Source: Kiritimatiellia bacterium (GTDB lineage Bacteria; Verrucomicrobiota; Kiritimatiellia; RFP12; UBA1067). Taken from it: DNA of 33,122 nt. A program made the position numbers and the translations under genes. The notes below the pieces were generated by a model that saw nothing but the letters and a program-made list of their open reading frames with translations, was not told where the DNA came from and searched no databases. Positions 7,087 to 16,500 of this stretch are shown here, one piece after another. The DNA lies in the NCBI GenBank assembly GCA_024405265.1, contig JAKSOZ010000020.1, positions 1 to 33,122 of the forward strand, written 5' to 3'. Within the stretch, counting starts at the first letter, position 1; each line of letters starts with the position of its first letter.

Positions 7087-8373
7087 ATGAAATTCTCTCG
7101 AACCATACTTTCAGACGCGGCGCTTTTGATAACGGCTTATTTGGCCGCTTATGTCGTGAGGCTCCAATTCGGCGCGCCGTCTTGCGGATATCCGGCGGCG
7201 ATCATAAGCGTCATCTCGGCGCTGATCGTTCAGACGGGCTTGCTTACTCTCTTCGGACTTAACACTTCGTATCGTTGGCGCGTCTTCGGTCGTGATTTGC
7301 CGCGCTATGCGACCGTGTTCATGCTTTCTGCAGCGTTTTTGTTGGTGATGCGTATTCTCGCCCCCGATTATTCTTGGGCGCGGCCTCCATATTCGGTCAC
7401 GCTGATCGACATGGTTTTCGCCTTCGTCGCCATCGTCGGCTATCGCTTTTTAAGAGAACGTTGGAATCTCGATCACTCCGTCTTCAATCTCCCTCGTGTT
7501 GCCGCGCTCGAATCCGACTGCGCCTATTTGAGGGATAAGGTCGTAATGATTACGGGCGCAGGCGGTACGATCGGCGGCGAAATCGTTCGGCAAGTCACGA
7601 AAGCCGGCGCCAAGCAAGTATTGATGGTTGAGCGAAGCGAAAACGCGCTCTATAAGATCGACCTTGAAGTCGACGCGATTCCGCTGATGGTCGATATTAA
7701 CGAGAAGACGAAAATGGAGGCGATTTTCGAGCTTTACAAGCCTGCGATAATCTTTCATGCCGCCGCGTATAAGCATGTTCCGATGTGCGAAGCCAACGTC
7801 GAAGAGGCTAAGCGCAATAATACGGAAGCGACGCGCGAGCTCGTTAAGATGTCGAAGGCTCACGGAGTGGAAAAGTTCGTCTTCATTTCGACTGATAAAG
7901 CGGTAAAACCGATAAGCGTTATGGGTAAAACCAAGCGCGAGGCGGAAAAGTACGTTCTTGAGGCCGGTTATCGCGTCGTTCGTTTCGGTAATGTCTTCGG
8001 TTCGAGCGGGAGCGTGATCGAGCGTTGGCGGAATCAAATAGCGAAGGGCGAGGCGCTTACGGTTACCGATAAACGCATGACGCGTTATTTCATGTCGGTG
8101 GAAGAGGCGGTCGCGCTCGTGATAACCGCGGGTTCGCTCGAGCCCGGGTGTATCTATACTCTCGATATGGGTAAGCCGTTTTCGATCCTTGAGCTCGCCG
8201 AACGTCTGATTCGAGAGGCGGGCTATCGCCCTTATACCGATATCCCGATCGTTTTCACGGGCATTCGTGCCGGGGAGAAACTCGAAGAAGACCTGGGCGT
8301 CGATTCGAGTGAAGTTTTGCCGACGTCAAAGGCCAAAATTTTCGTCACCAAGCCGCTTCGGACTCGTTGCTGA
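7087..8373 (+). CDS. Short membrane-bound NDP-sugar 4,6-dehydratase (CapD/PglF-like)
   Basis: A 428-residue polysaccharide-biosynthesis protein. Four hydrophobic segments occupy about 1-125. A Rossmann dehydratase/epimerase domain begins near 150, with the nucleotide motif GAGGTIG (G157 onward). It has FISTDKAVKP and SVMGKTKREAE, the signature of the membrane-type UDP-GlcNAc C6 dehydratases, and FGNVFGSSGSV. Such enzymes make 4-keto-6-deoxy sugars for capsule, O-antigen or glycoprotein glycans. Full-length PglF/WbpM proteins are about 600 residues and carry an extra Rossmann (CoA_binding_3) domain between the membrane part and the catalytic domain; here the linker is too short for it. The gene has its own extended -10 promoter and appears monocistronic, since the tRNA-Val promoter follows. 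I am sure of the family; the exact sugar is not readable. Confidence 0.88.
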   Translation: MKFSRTILSDAALLITAYLAAYVVRLQFGAPSCGYPAAIISVISALIVQTGLLTLFGLNTSYRWRVFGRDLPRYATVFMLSAAFLLVMRILAPDYSWARPPYSVTLIDMVFAFVAIVGYRFLRERWNLDHSVFNLPRVAALESDCAYLRDKVVMITGAGGTIGGEIVRQVTKAGAKQVLMVERSENALYKIDLEVDAIPLMVDINEKTKMEAIFELYKPAIIFHAAAYKHVPMCEANVEEAKRNNTEATRELVKMSKAHGVEKFVFISTDKAVKPISVMGKTKREAEKYVLEAGYRVVRFGNVFGSSGSVIERWRNQIAKGEALTVTDKRMTRYFMSVEEAVALVITAGSLEPGCIYTLDMGKPFSILELAERLIREAGYRPYTDIPIVFTGIRAGEKLEEDLGVDSSEVLPTSKAKIFVTKPLRTRC

Positions 8374-8392
8374 ATTTTCGGGTTTGTTCACG

Positions 8393-8422
8393 TTGACTTT
8401 CACAAGTCGAATGTGGTATAAT
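8393..8422 (+). promoter_or_regulatory. Promoter of tRNA-Val (TTGACT-18-TATAAT, extended -10)
   Basis: TTGACT at 8393-8398 and TATAAT at 8417-8422 are 18 bp apart, with TG at 8414-8415. No terminator follows the tRNA, so this promoter may also drive the GH109 gene and the long run behind it. A weaker GGTATAAG lies between tRNA and gene near 8526-8533, without a -35. Confidence 0.8.
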
Positions 8423-8441
8423 ACTTGGCAATTAGCACCCC

Positions 8442-8518
8442 GGGCGATTAGCTCAGTTGGTTAGAGCATTACCTTCACACGGTAGGGGTCACTGGTCCGA
8501 GTCCAGTATCGCCCACCA
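8442..8518 (+). tRNA. tRNA-Val(CAC)
   Basis: A 77-nt class I tRNA. The acceptor GGGCGAT (8442-8448) pairs with ATCGCCC (8508-8514). The D-loop contains AGTTGGT. The anticodon stem TTACC/GGTAG encloses the loop TTCACAC, giving anticodon CAC, which reads GUG. The T-arm is CTGGTCCGAGTCCAG. Discriminator A and an encoded CCA complete it. A protein-coding gene begins 39 nt after the tRNA end. Confidence 0.93.
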
Positions 8519-8557
8519 ACATTTCGGTATAAGTAAACACTACAAAAGGAGTAATAA

Positions 8558-9982
8558 ATGGCTACGAATCGTAGAGACTTCCTTAAGGGTACCGCGTGGA
8601 TGGGCGTTACTGCCGCTCTTTCCGGTCGTTTCCTTAACGCTGCTGACAAACTTTCCGCTCCCGGCTATATGTCCGGCTATGCTGCTCCCGCTTTGAAGAC
8701 CGTTCGTGTCGGACATGTAGGTCTTGGTATGCGTGGCCCCGGCGCCGTTCACCGTATGGCCGCGATCCCCGGCGTCAAGGTTGCCGCGCTCTGCGATCTT
8801 TATCCCAATCGCGTCGCCGCTCAGCAGAAGTGGCTCACCGATAACGGCCACGAAGCCGCCGCGGAATTCTCGGGCCCCGAAGGCTACAAGGCGCTTTGCG
8901 AAAGCGATATTGACCTTGTCTACATCACGAGCCCCTGGCACCTTCACGTGCCGATCGCGCTCTACGCTATGGAGCACGGTAAGCACGTCGCCATCGAAGT
9001 TCCCGCCGCTATGAATATGGAAGAGTGCTGGGCGTGCGTCGAAACTTCGGAGCGTACCGGCAAGCACTGCATGCAGCTCGAAAACTGCTGCTACGGCGCG
9101 GTCGAAATGTTCTGCCTCAACATGGCTCGTCAGGGCGCTTTCGGCGAAATCATGCATGGTGAAGGCGCGTACATCCACGATCTTCGCGACCTCAACTACC
9201 TCGATCCCGCGCAGGGCGGTTATCAGGGCTACTGGCGTCTTAAGTGGAACGCCGATCACCACGGTAACCCCTATCCGACGCATGGTCTCGTCCCGATCAT
9301 GCAGGCGATGAACATCAACCGTGGCGATCAGTTCGACTACCTCACCTGCGTCTCGACCCGTCAGCATGGTATGGACGAATACGCCAAGATCAAGTTCGGC
9401 GAGAACAGCTGGCAGGCTCAGCTTCATCCGAAGTGCGGCGACATGTCGACGACCGTCATCAAGACGATCCTCGGCCGTACGATCATGATTCAGCACGACG
9501 TCACCTCGGCGCGTCCCTATAGCCGTATCAACACGATTTCGGGTACGAAGGGTATCGTCAGCGACTATCCTTTCCGCGTCGCTCTCGCCAAGACCCCCGG
9601 CGGCGGTGCGCACGAGTGGATGAACTCGCAGGCGCTCGACGAAGTTTACGCGAAGTACGAGCACCCCTTGTGGCATGACGCCGGTCTTCTCGCGCAGAAG
9701 ATGGGTGGTCACGGCGGTATGGACTTCCTTATGGATCTCCGCCTTATCTACTGCCTCCAGAACGGTCTCCCGCTCGATATGGACGTTTACGATCTCGCGG
9801 CGAGCTGCTCCCTCTGCGAACTTACCGAGCGCAGCGCTCTCAATCGCGGCCAGAGTCAGGATATTCCCGACTTCACGCGCGGCGGTTGGAAGACGGCGAA
9901 GCCCCTTGGTATCGAAACCGTCGACCTCGCTAAGCTCGGCCTCAGCGATGTCACGGAAGATAAGGACGCGCTCAACGTTTAA
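8558..9982 (+). CDS. GH109-like alpha-N-acetylgalactosaminidase, Tat-exported
   Basis: A 474-residue Gfo/Idh/MocA-fold protein. The N-terminus has a twin-arginine signal, NRRDFLKG (R5, R6), followed by a hydrophobic stretch to about residue 30, so it is probably exported folded with its NAD cofactor. The dinucleotide motif is GHVGLGMRGPG near 52-62. Late conserved segments GHGGMDF (384-390) and NGLPLDMDVYDLA are characteristic of GH109 enzymes, which cleave alpha-GalNAc by an NAD-dependent oxidation-elimination mechanism. The length matches the family. Codon use is strongly biased (CCC, CTC, GGT, CGT), suggesting high expression. A good Shine-Dalgarno (AAAAGGAG) precedes ATG 8558. It follows tRNA-Val closely, and its TAA overlaps the next ATG by 1 nt. 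Alternative: a non-glycosidase sugar oxidoreductase of the same fold. Confidence 0.85.
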   Translation: MATNRRDFLKGTAWMGVTAALSGRFLNAADKLSAPGYMSGYAAPALKTVRVGHVGLGMRGPGAVHRMAAIPGVKVAALCDLYPNRVAAQQKWLTDNGHEAAAEFSGPEGYKALCESDIDLVYITSPWHLHVPIALYAMEHGKHVAIEVPAAMNMEECWACVETSERTGKHCMQLENCCYGAVEMFCLNMARQGAFGEIMHGEGAYIHDLRDLNYLDPAQGGYQGYWRLKWNADHHGNPYPTHGLVPIMQAMNINRGDQFDYLTCVSTRQHGMDEYAKIKFGENSWQAQLHPKCGDMSTTVIKTILGRTIMIQHDVTSARPYSRINTISGTKGIVSDYPFRVALAKTPGGGAHEWMNSQALDEVYAKYEHPLWHDAGLLAQKMGGHGGMDFLMDLRLIYCLQNGLPLDMDVYDLAASCSLCELTERSALNRGQSQDIPDFTRGGWKTAKPLGIETVDLAKLGLSDVTEDKDALNV

Positions 9983-10395
9983 TGGCGCAGTTCATTAAAT
10001 ATGCCGTTATCGGCGCATTCGCGACGCTCATTAACGTGAGCGTCGCGGAGTTTTGTGCCTACTTCGTTTGGCCCTGCGCTGATAGTTCTTTGATCGAGCC
10101 GGCGCTTAGGGCGACGAGAGCGGTATATTGTAATCTGACAGGCTTCGTTATCGCCAATATCGTTTGTTATTTCCTAAATCGTCGCTTCGTATTCGCGCCG
10201 GGTCGCCATAAAGCGATCATCGAATTCGCGCTCTTTTTTTTGGGAAGCGCGTTCGCGATTCTTTGCGGTAGCGCGGCGATTTGGCTCCTGATTCGCGCTT
10301 TCGATTTTTCAACTCATTATTCGTTCATAGTGAACGTGCTCGTTTCGGTGCTCGTTAACTACGTAGTACGCAAGTTTTTCGTTTTCAAAGGATAA
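9982..10395 (+). CDS. GtrA-like four-helix membrane protein
   Basis: A 137-residue protein with four predicted membrane segments (about 5-25, 45-67, 78-100, 108-130). It has the GtrA pattern: FIKYAVIGAFATLINVSV at the start, FLNRRFVF in the middle loop and VNYVVRKFFVF at the end. GtrA-like proteins are linked to moving lipid-linked sugars across the inner membrane or to cell-surface polysaccharide synthesis. The start is the ATG at 9982, sharing one base with the GH109 stop (TAATG), which implies coupled translation. Its link to a glycosidase is unclear; the dehydratase at 7087-8373 is the nearest polysaccharide gene. Confidence 0.85.
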   Translation: MAQFIKYAVIGAFATLINVSVAEFCAYFVWPCADSSLIEPALRATRAVYCNLTGFVIANIVCYFLNRRFVFAPGRHKAIIEFALFFLGSAFAILCGSAAIWLLIRAFDFSTHYSFIVNVLVSVLVNYVVRKFFVFKG

Positions 10396-10404
10396 ATCAG
10401 AATC

Positions 10405-11433
10405 ATGCAATTAAAAACCATTACCGCTCTTGTGCTTACCGCTTTCGCCACCGCGGCGTTCGCGGATAAGGTCAATCTTAAATCGGGTTCGTTTCTAACG
10501 GGTAAGGTCGGAGCGATCGACGGTTCGACGATCGCGTTCGAATCGGACGACCTCGGCGAAATCACGATCGAAATCGAAAAGATCGCTTCGATAGAAGACA
10601 GTGAGACGATGCACGTCGTTCAGTATGACGATTTCTCGACGAAGGAACTCGCGCTCACCGTTAAGGACGGTGTCATCACGCTCGACGATAAGAAGTTCGA
10701 TGAAGAAGGTGTCAAGAAGATCGACCCCGTCGAAGAAACCTGGCACGGAAGCGTCAACGTCGGCTTCAACGCGACTCGCGGCAATACGTACGACAACAAC
10801 TGGAGCGTGATCGCGAATTTGAGTCGTCGTTGGGAGAGGGATCGCTTTACCGGCGACGTCGGATATTACTACGCCGAATCCGGTACGACCGGCGGACGCG
10901 ACAAGCAGAAGACGGAAGATCGTATCGTCGCTTCGGCTCAGCATGATCACTTCTGGACTCAGAAGTTCTACCACTTCGAAAACGGCAAGTACGAGAAGGA
11001 TAAAATCCAGCTCCTCGATCGCCGTATTCGCCTCGGTCTCGGTTTAGGTTATCAGTGGGCGGAAGATAGCCTTATCGAAAAGGTCGGCTCGTGGGACTTC
11101 GCGCAGGAAGCGGGTGCTAACTGGATCGAAGAGAAATTCGACGAGTATGATAGCGATACCGACGACGATTTCGCCGCGATCATGTACGCTCATCACCTCA
11201 AGTTCCGTCCGATCTTCAAAGAAGACGTCGAATTTTTCCACAATCTCGAATATCTCCCTCAGGTCAACGATTTCGAGCGTTATTTGATCACCACGGACGT
11301 TGGCGTGACGACGAAGCTCATTTACAACTGGGATCTTCTCGCCAAGATCGAGTGGGACTACAATTCGCGTCCCGCCATGTCGCGTAAGCGTAGCGACTAT
11401 CGCTACATCGTCGGCCTCGGATATAAGTGGTAA
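10405..11433 (+). CDS. DUF481/YdiY-like outer-membrane beta-barrel protein
   Basis: A 342-residue secreted protein with a signal peptide (about 1-20, cleavage near AAFA-DK). A small beta-rich domain (about 21-110) opens with VNLKSGSFLTGKV and GEITIEIEKIASI, typical of the N-terminal part of YdiY-like proteins. A barrel (about 112-342) has alternating strands such as GSVNVGFNATRGNT. It ends in GLGYKW; the terminal aromatic residue fits a BAM recognition signal. Proteins of this family are salt-induced outer-membrane barrels of unknown precise role. ATG 10405 lies 9 nt after gtrA-like stop, preceded by AAAGGA. The 3' end overlaps the next gene by 7 nt. Confidence 0.85.
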   Translation: MQLKTITALVLTAFATAAFADKVNLKSGSFLTGKVGAIDGSTIAFESDDLGEITIEIEKIASIEDSETMHVVQYDDFSTKELALTVKDGVITLDDKKFDEEGVKKIDPVEETWHGSVNVGFNATRGNTYDNNWSVIANLSRRWERDRFTGDVGYYYAESGTTGGRDKQKTEDRIVASAQHDHFWTQKFYHFENGKYEKDKIQLLDRRIRLGLGLGYQWAEDSLIEKVGSWDFAQEAGANWIEEKFDEYDSDTDDDFAAIMYAHHLKFRPIFKEDVEFFHNLEYLPQVNDFERYLITTDVGVTTKLIYNWDLLAKIEWDYNSRPAMSRKRSDYRYIVGLGYKW

Positions 11434-12821
11434 AAGTCGCGATAGCTTATCCGCCGCTTTTGAGTGAGAAGGGGGTTCCTCTTCTCACTCAAAATCGTCA
11501 ATTTCAGTGGTTCAGTAGACCTACTTACATTTTCCCCGTCGTTCCCGCTACCGCCGCTACCGTTCTCGATAAGGCCGGGTACGAGGTTCTGTTTTTGGAC
11601 GGGATCGCTGCGGAACTGTCCGAAGCCGAATTCGATAAGCGTCTTAAAGCTTTCGCGCCCGATTTCGTCGTGATCGAGACGAAAACGCCGGTCGTAAAGC
11701 GCCACCTTAAATGGGTCTCGGAGCATGATTGCAAGGCGATTTTCGTCGGAGATCACGCTACCGCGCTCGGCGAAGAGTTGGTTAAAGAGAAGAACGTCCA
11801 CGCCGTGATCAAAGGCGGAGATTGGGACTTGGGACTTAAAGCTTATTTGGAAGCGGGCGCGAAAACGGGTATATTCGACTTCCCGCTCGTGCATGACCTT
11901 AAGAGTTTACCGAAGATCGATCGCGATTTGGTCAACTGGAAGCTTTATGCGAAAAAGAACGGTAATTTCCGCTCGACGCCCGGAACGTACATCATGTCCG
12001 CGCGAGATTGCTGGCACGCGAAATGCACGTTCTGCAGCTGGACGACGCTTTATCCGGCTTATCGCACCCGCGATTATACGGAAGTCGTCGATGAAATCGA
12101 AGAGCTGGTCAATAAGTACGGCGTTAAGGAAATCATGGACGATTCGGGGAGCTTCCCGATAGGCTCGTGGCTGGAGGGATTCTGCAACGAGCTCATTCGC
12201 CGTGGACTGAATAAGCGCGTCAAAATCGATTGCAATATGCGCTTCGGTGCGCTCTCCAAGGAATCCTACGAGCTCATGAAAAAGGCGGGTTTCAGACTCG
12301 TTCTTTTCGGAGTCGAGAGCGCGAATCAGTATACGCTCGATCGTTTGAACAAGAATTTGAAGGTCGAGGACGTTAGACGCGGAGCCAAGTGGGCGAGCGA
12401 AGCAGGGCTCGAAGTTCATCTCACTTTCATGTTCGGGTATCCGTGGGAAGGAAAAACGGAAATCGCGAACACCGTCAAACTCGCCCGCGAGCTTCTCGCC
12501 TTAGGTCACGCTTCGACGCTACAATGCACGATGACCATTCCGTATCCCGGAACGCCGCTTTTCAAGGAACTCGACGCGGCGGACGGACTTACGACGCGCG
12601 ATTGGGACGAATACGATATGCGCCGCCAAATCATGAAAACGCCACTCGTAACCGAAAAAGAAATCAAGGCGGCGATTCAAGAGGTTTATCGCGGTTTCTT
12701 TCAGATAGCGGCGCTTATAAAACGCCTTAAATCGACGAAGAGTCTCTCCGATCTCGATTTTTATTATCGCGGTTTTCGCTCGCTTATCGGTCACCTCTTC
12801 GATTTCAAAAGCCATGCGTAA
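11427..12821 (+). CDS. B12-binding-domain radical SAM protein (BchE-like)
   Basis: A 464-residue protein. Residues about 1-150 form a cobalamin-binding-like Rossmann domain (VPATAATVLDKAGYEV, FVGDHATALGEEL). The radical SAM barrel follows, with cluster motif DCWHAKCTFCSW. The cysteines C195, C200 and C203 are spaced CX4CX2C rather than the canonical CX3CX2C. VLFGVESANQYTLDRLNKN and TFMFGYPWEGKTEI are normal class B radical SAM segments. The family does methyl transfers, cyclisations and other hard chemistry on many substrates, so the substrate cannot be read here. The start is the GTG at 11427, overlapping the DUF481 stop; no better start precedes the conserved YPP motif. It overlaps the next gene by 8 nt. 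Confidence 0.85.
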   Translation: MVKVAIAYPPLLSEKGVPLLTQNRQFQWFSRPTYIFPVVPATAATVLDKAGYEVLFLDGIAAELSEAEFDKRLKAFAPDFVVIETKTPVVKRHLKWVSEHDCKAIFVGDHATALGEELVKEKNVHAVIKGGDWDLGLKAYLEAGAKTGIFDFPLVHDLKSLPKIDRDLVNWKLYAKKNGNFRSTPGTYIMSARDCWHAKCTFCSWTTLYPAYRTRDYTEVVDEIEELVNKYGVKEIMDDSGSFPIGSWLEGFCNELIRRGLNKRVKIDCNMRFGALSKESYELMKKAGFRLVLFGVESANQYTLDRLNKNLKVEDVRRGAKWASEAGLEVHLTFMFGYPWEGKTEIANTVKLARELLALGHASTLQCTMTIPYPGTPLFKELDAADGLTTRDWDEYDMRRQIMKTPLVTEKEIKAAIQEVYRGFFQIAALIKRLKSTKSLSDLDFYYRGFRSLIGHLFDFKSHA

Positions 12822-13518
12822 ATATCTCGCTATCGTACTAGGAGCGTTTATGCTCATTGGAGGCTTCGCTTATGAAGTCCACCTCGCTCGGGTCAAGCAC
12901 GCTTCCCCCGCGCTTGCGGAATCGGCCTTCGCGGCGCTCGGTGGAGTGAGGGCGATTATCGCGGAGGTCGTCTGGTTCAGAGCCGATCGACTTCAAGAGG
13001 AAGGGCGGTACGTCGAACTTCGTCAACTCGCCGAGACGCTCACATTACTCGAACCTCATACACCGGAGATTTGGAGCTACGCGGCGTGGAATTTAGCCTA
13101 CAATATTTCAATCATGATGCCCACCGACGAGGATCGTTGGCGCTGGGTCGAGGCGGCGATCAGACTCTTGAGAGATCGAGGGCTTAAATTCAACCCCGGA
13201 AGTCGCGAGATATGTCGCGAGCTCGCCTGGCTCTTCGAGCTCAAGCTAGGGGGTAAGCTCGATCAGGCCGCGCCGACCTTCAGAACGAAGTGGAAAGCGA
13301 TCGTCGAAGACGTGAAGTCTCGTGATGCATGGGAAGAAATTGGCATGGAAAAGTCGAAAATGGATGAAATTGAGCGAATTACGGGATTTAATGATTGGGC
13401 CGATCCGCAGATGTCGGCAATGTATTGGGCGAAAGAGGGCGGTTTCACCGACATCTTCACCCAAGCGAAAATCATATACCAACGCACCCATAATATGATA
13501 CAATACAAGGCATTATGA
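12814..13518 (+). CDS. TPR-like membrane-anchored protein of a PVC-associated family
   Basis: A 234-residue protein of unknown function. An N-terminal membrane anchor or signal (about 3-22, LAIVLGAFMLIGGFAYEV) is followed by a helical region. It contains AEVVWFRADRLQEEGRYVEL, LLEPHTPEIWSYAAWNLAYN and RWRWVEAAIRLLRDRGLKFN, arranged like divergent TPR helices. I recall closely similar sequences in Planctomycetes, Verrucomicrobia and Lentisphaerae; that is from memory and unchecked. It starts inside the end of the radical SAM gene (8-nt overlap) and its TGA overlaps the beta-galactosidase ATG. A promoter-like box sits in its last codons. The location is probably the periplasmic face of the inner membrane. 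Confidence 0.75.
   Translation: MRKYLAIVLGAFMLIGGFAYEVHLARVKHASPALAESAFAALGGVRAIIAEVVWFRADRLQEEGRYVELRQLAETLTLLEPHTPEIWSYAAWNLAYNISIMMPTDEDRWRWVEAAIRLLRDRGLKFNPGSREICRELAWLFELKLGGKLDQAAPTFRTKWKAIVEDVKSRDAWEEIGMEKSKMDEIERITGFNDWADPQMSAMYWAKEGGFTDIFTQAKIIYQRTHNMIQYKAL
13496..13504 (+). promoter_or_regulatory. Internal extended -10 element before beta-galactosidase
   Basis: TGATACAAT (TG at 13496-13497, TACAAT at 13499-13504) differs by one base from the extended -10 seen elsewhere in the window. No convincing -35 is present. It ends 10 nt before the ATG at 13515, so a transcript from it would have a leader of only a few nucleotides. It would let the beta-galactosidase be expressed apart from the upstream operon. 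Confidence 0.5.
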
Positions 13519-16500
13519 ATAAGACCAGAATAGTCGCAATGAGCATTTTCGCCTCCGCGGTAGCATTCGCGGAGCCTACGGGTTTCGAGTGGGAAAATAA
13601 CCAGCTCCTCAGCGAGGGCAAGGAGCCGACACGCGCGGCGTTCTCCGCTTTCAGCAGCGAGAAGTCCGCGCTTAAGATTTTACCCGAGTATTCCGAGAAT
13701 CAGATTTCGCTCGATTCGGATACGGCGTGGAAATTCAAGTGGGTCAAGCACCCCGCGGAGCGCCCCGCCGGCTTCTGGAAGCCGTCTTACGACGTCTCCG
13801 ATTGGGAGACGATCAAGGTCCCTTGCTCTTGGGAAGCGATGGGCGCGAGCGAAAAGGGCGGCTGGGGTACCGCGAACTACACGAATGTTCGTTACCCTTT
13901 CCGTCAGGACTATCCCGGCGGCTCGCGCGTCATGCTCGATCCTCCGTCGAATTACACCTCCTTCATCGAACGTAACCCCGTCGGCTCCTATCGCCGCGAT
14001 TTCGACCTTCCGAAAGGCTGGGAAGGTTCCGAGATTTATTTGAAGTTCGACGGCGTGGATAGCTTCTTCTATCTTTGGGTTAACGGTAAGTACGTCGGAT
14101 TCTCGAAGGATAGTCGCTCGCCCGCCGAGTTCAACGTCTCCAAGTATTTGAAGAGCGGTAAGAACACGGTAGCGCTCGAGGTTTACAAGTTCTCCGACGG
14201 CTCTTATCTTGAAGACCAGGATATGTTCCGTTTGTCGGGTATTTTCCGTCGTACGTGGCTCTTGAGGCGCGAATATATCCACGTCCGCGACTTCTTCGCG
14301 CTTCCGAAGCCCGTCGATAGCAATAACCTAAAGGGAGAATGGAAACTCGACGTGGAGGTCACCGCGACTTCGAGCGATCGTCACGTGATTTCGCCTATCG
14401 TCGAAGCGAAGCTCTTCGACTGGAACGATAATCTCATCACTAGCGGTTCTTCGAAGAATCTTATCTGCAGCGCCGGCGAGGACGGCATCGATCATATTTC
14501 GCTTTCGGTCGACAGCCCCAAGCTCTGGAGCGCGGAAGATCCGAATTGCTATAAGCTCGTTCTGGCTCTCAAGCGCGGCGACGCGACGAGCGACGCTCGT
14601 GAATACGTCTCGGCGATCGTGGGCTTCCGTACGTCTGAAATCAAGAACGGTCGCTACTATTTCAATAACGAGCCCATCAAGCTCAAGGGTGCGAATCGCC
14701 ACGAGACTCACCCGATGTACGGTCACTTCGTACCGCTGGCGACGCATGAGCTCGACGTTCACGAACTTAAAGAGGCGAATTGCAATACGGTTCGTAACTC
14801 GCACTATCCTCAAGACGATTACTGGTATTACCTCTGCAACGTCCACGGCATTTATCTCGTAGACGAAGCGAACGTCGAATCTCATGGTTACGGCTATGGC
14901 GACAGCTCGCTTTCGCACCGTCCCGAGTGGACTAAAGCGACCGTAGATCGCGATATGTCGATGGTCGAGCGTAATAAGAACCATCCTTCGGTCGTCATTT
15001 GGTCATATGGTAATGAAGCGGGCCCCGGTGAAAATTTCCGTGCTTGCGAAGAGGCGATCAAAGCGCGCGATACTTCGCGCCCGACTCACTACGAGCGCGA
15101 TTGGAGTTGCGCGGATATGGAAGGCTGTCAGTATCCGAACGTCAGCTGGGTTCAGCTCAAGGCGAAGGATAAGGATGCGAAAAAGCCGTTCTATATTTCC
15201 GAATATGCCCACAATATGGTTAACGCGATGGGCAACTTGAAGGACTATCAGGACGCGATCGAGTCTTCCGACGTAATCCTCGGAGCAACGATTTGGGACT
15301 GGGTTGACCAGGGGCTTTATATGGATAAGGACGGTAAGCGCATCATCGCGTTCGGCGGCGACTTCGGAGATCAGCCGAACGACGGCGCGTTCGTCATGAA
15401 CGGATGCGTCCTTTCGGATCGTACGCGTGAGCCGGGCTTCTATGAAATCAAGCATGTTTATCAGAACTGGACGATCAGCGCCAGTGAAGATTTCAAGGAA
15501 GTCCTCATTTTCAATAAGAATCACTTCATTTCCGCCGCGGGTCATACCTGCGAGTGGACGGCGTATGAGAACGGACTGCCTTTCGCGCATGGTGAATTCA
15601 ATCTTCGCGATTTGAAGCCGCGCACGACCGGTCGATATAAGATGCCGGCCGCGTTCGATCGTATTCTCGCTCGCGGTAATGACGTCCAACTTCGTTTCAC
15701 GATCAAGCGCGGCGAGCAGGTCGTCGCGACCGATCAGATTCAGAAAGATGCTGCTGCCAAGGGCGTCGCCGAAGGTAGCGACGAAATCTCGATCGTTCCC
15801 GGTGAAGGAGATTTCGCGCTTTGCTCCGGCAATCTCTCGGTAACTTTCAGCACCAAGACCGGCTCGCCCGTTTCGATTAAGGAAGGCGATAAGGAATATT
15901 TGATTCGTCCTTGGAAGCTCGACGTTTATCGCGCGCCTTCTTCGAACGAAGTCGGGCTCGGAAATCAGTGGCTCAATTACGGCTTCTATGATATGAGCGC
16001 GACGGCGCTCGAGATCTCCGATATCGTAGAGCTCGAAAACGGCGATGTTTCGTTTTCGACGATCGTCGAATGGTCGGGAGCGACCAATCTTTCCAAGCCG
16101 GTGAAGTTTATGGTCGCTTCGCGCTGGACGATGCGTAAAGGCGGCGTTCTCGCTTGCACCTCCAAGATTCGTCCTTTCGGGCCGAAGGCGGAGCTCGCTC
16201 GCGTCGGTTGGTCGTTCATCTCGGGCGAGGATAATCCTAACGTAACTTGGTACGGAGCGGGCCCCTTCGAGAACTATGCCGATAGAAAGTCAGGCGCGTT
16301 CAAGGGGCTTTGGATGCTAAAGGGTAACGACTTCTTCGTTCCCTACGCGAGAAATGAGGACTGCGGCAACCGTGAAGATACCGAGGGACTCAAGATTTCC
16401 AACCTCGTTATTCGCACGCTCTCGAAGCCTTTCGCTTTCGAAGTCAATCCTTACACGCCTTCGGAGCTTATTGCGAAGATTCATCCCTCGGAACTCGATC

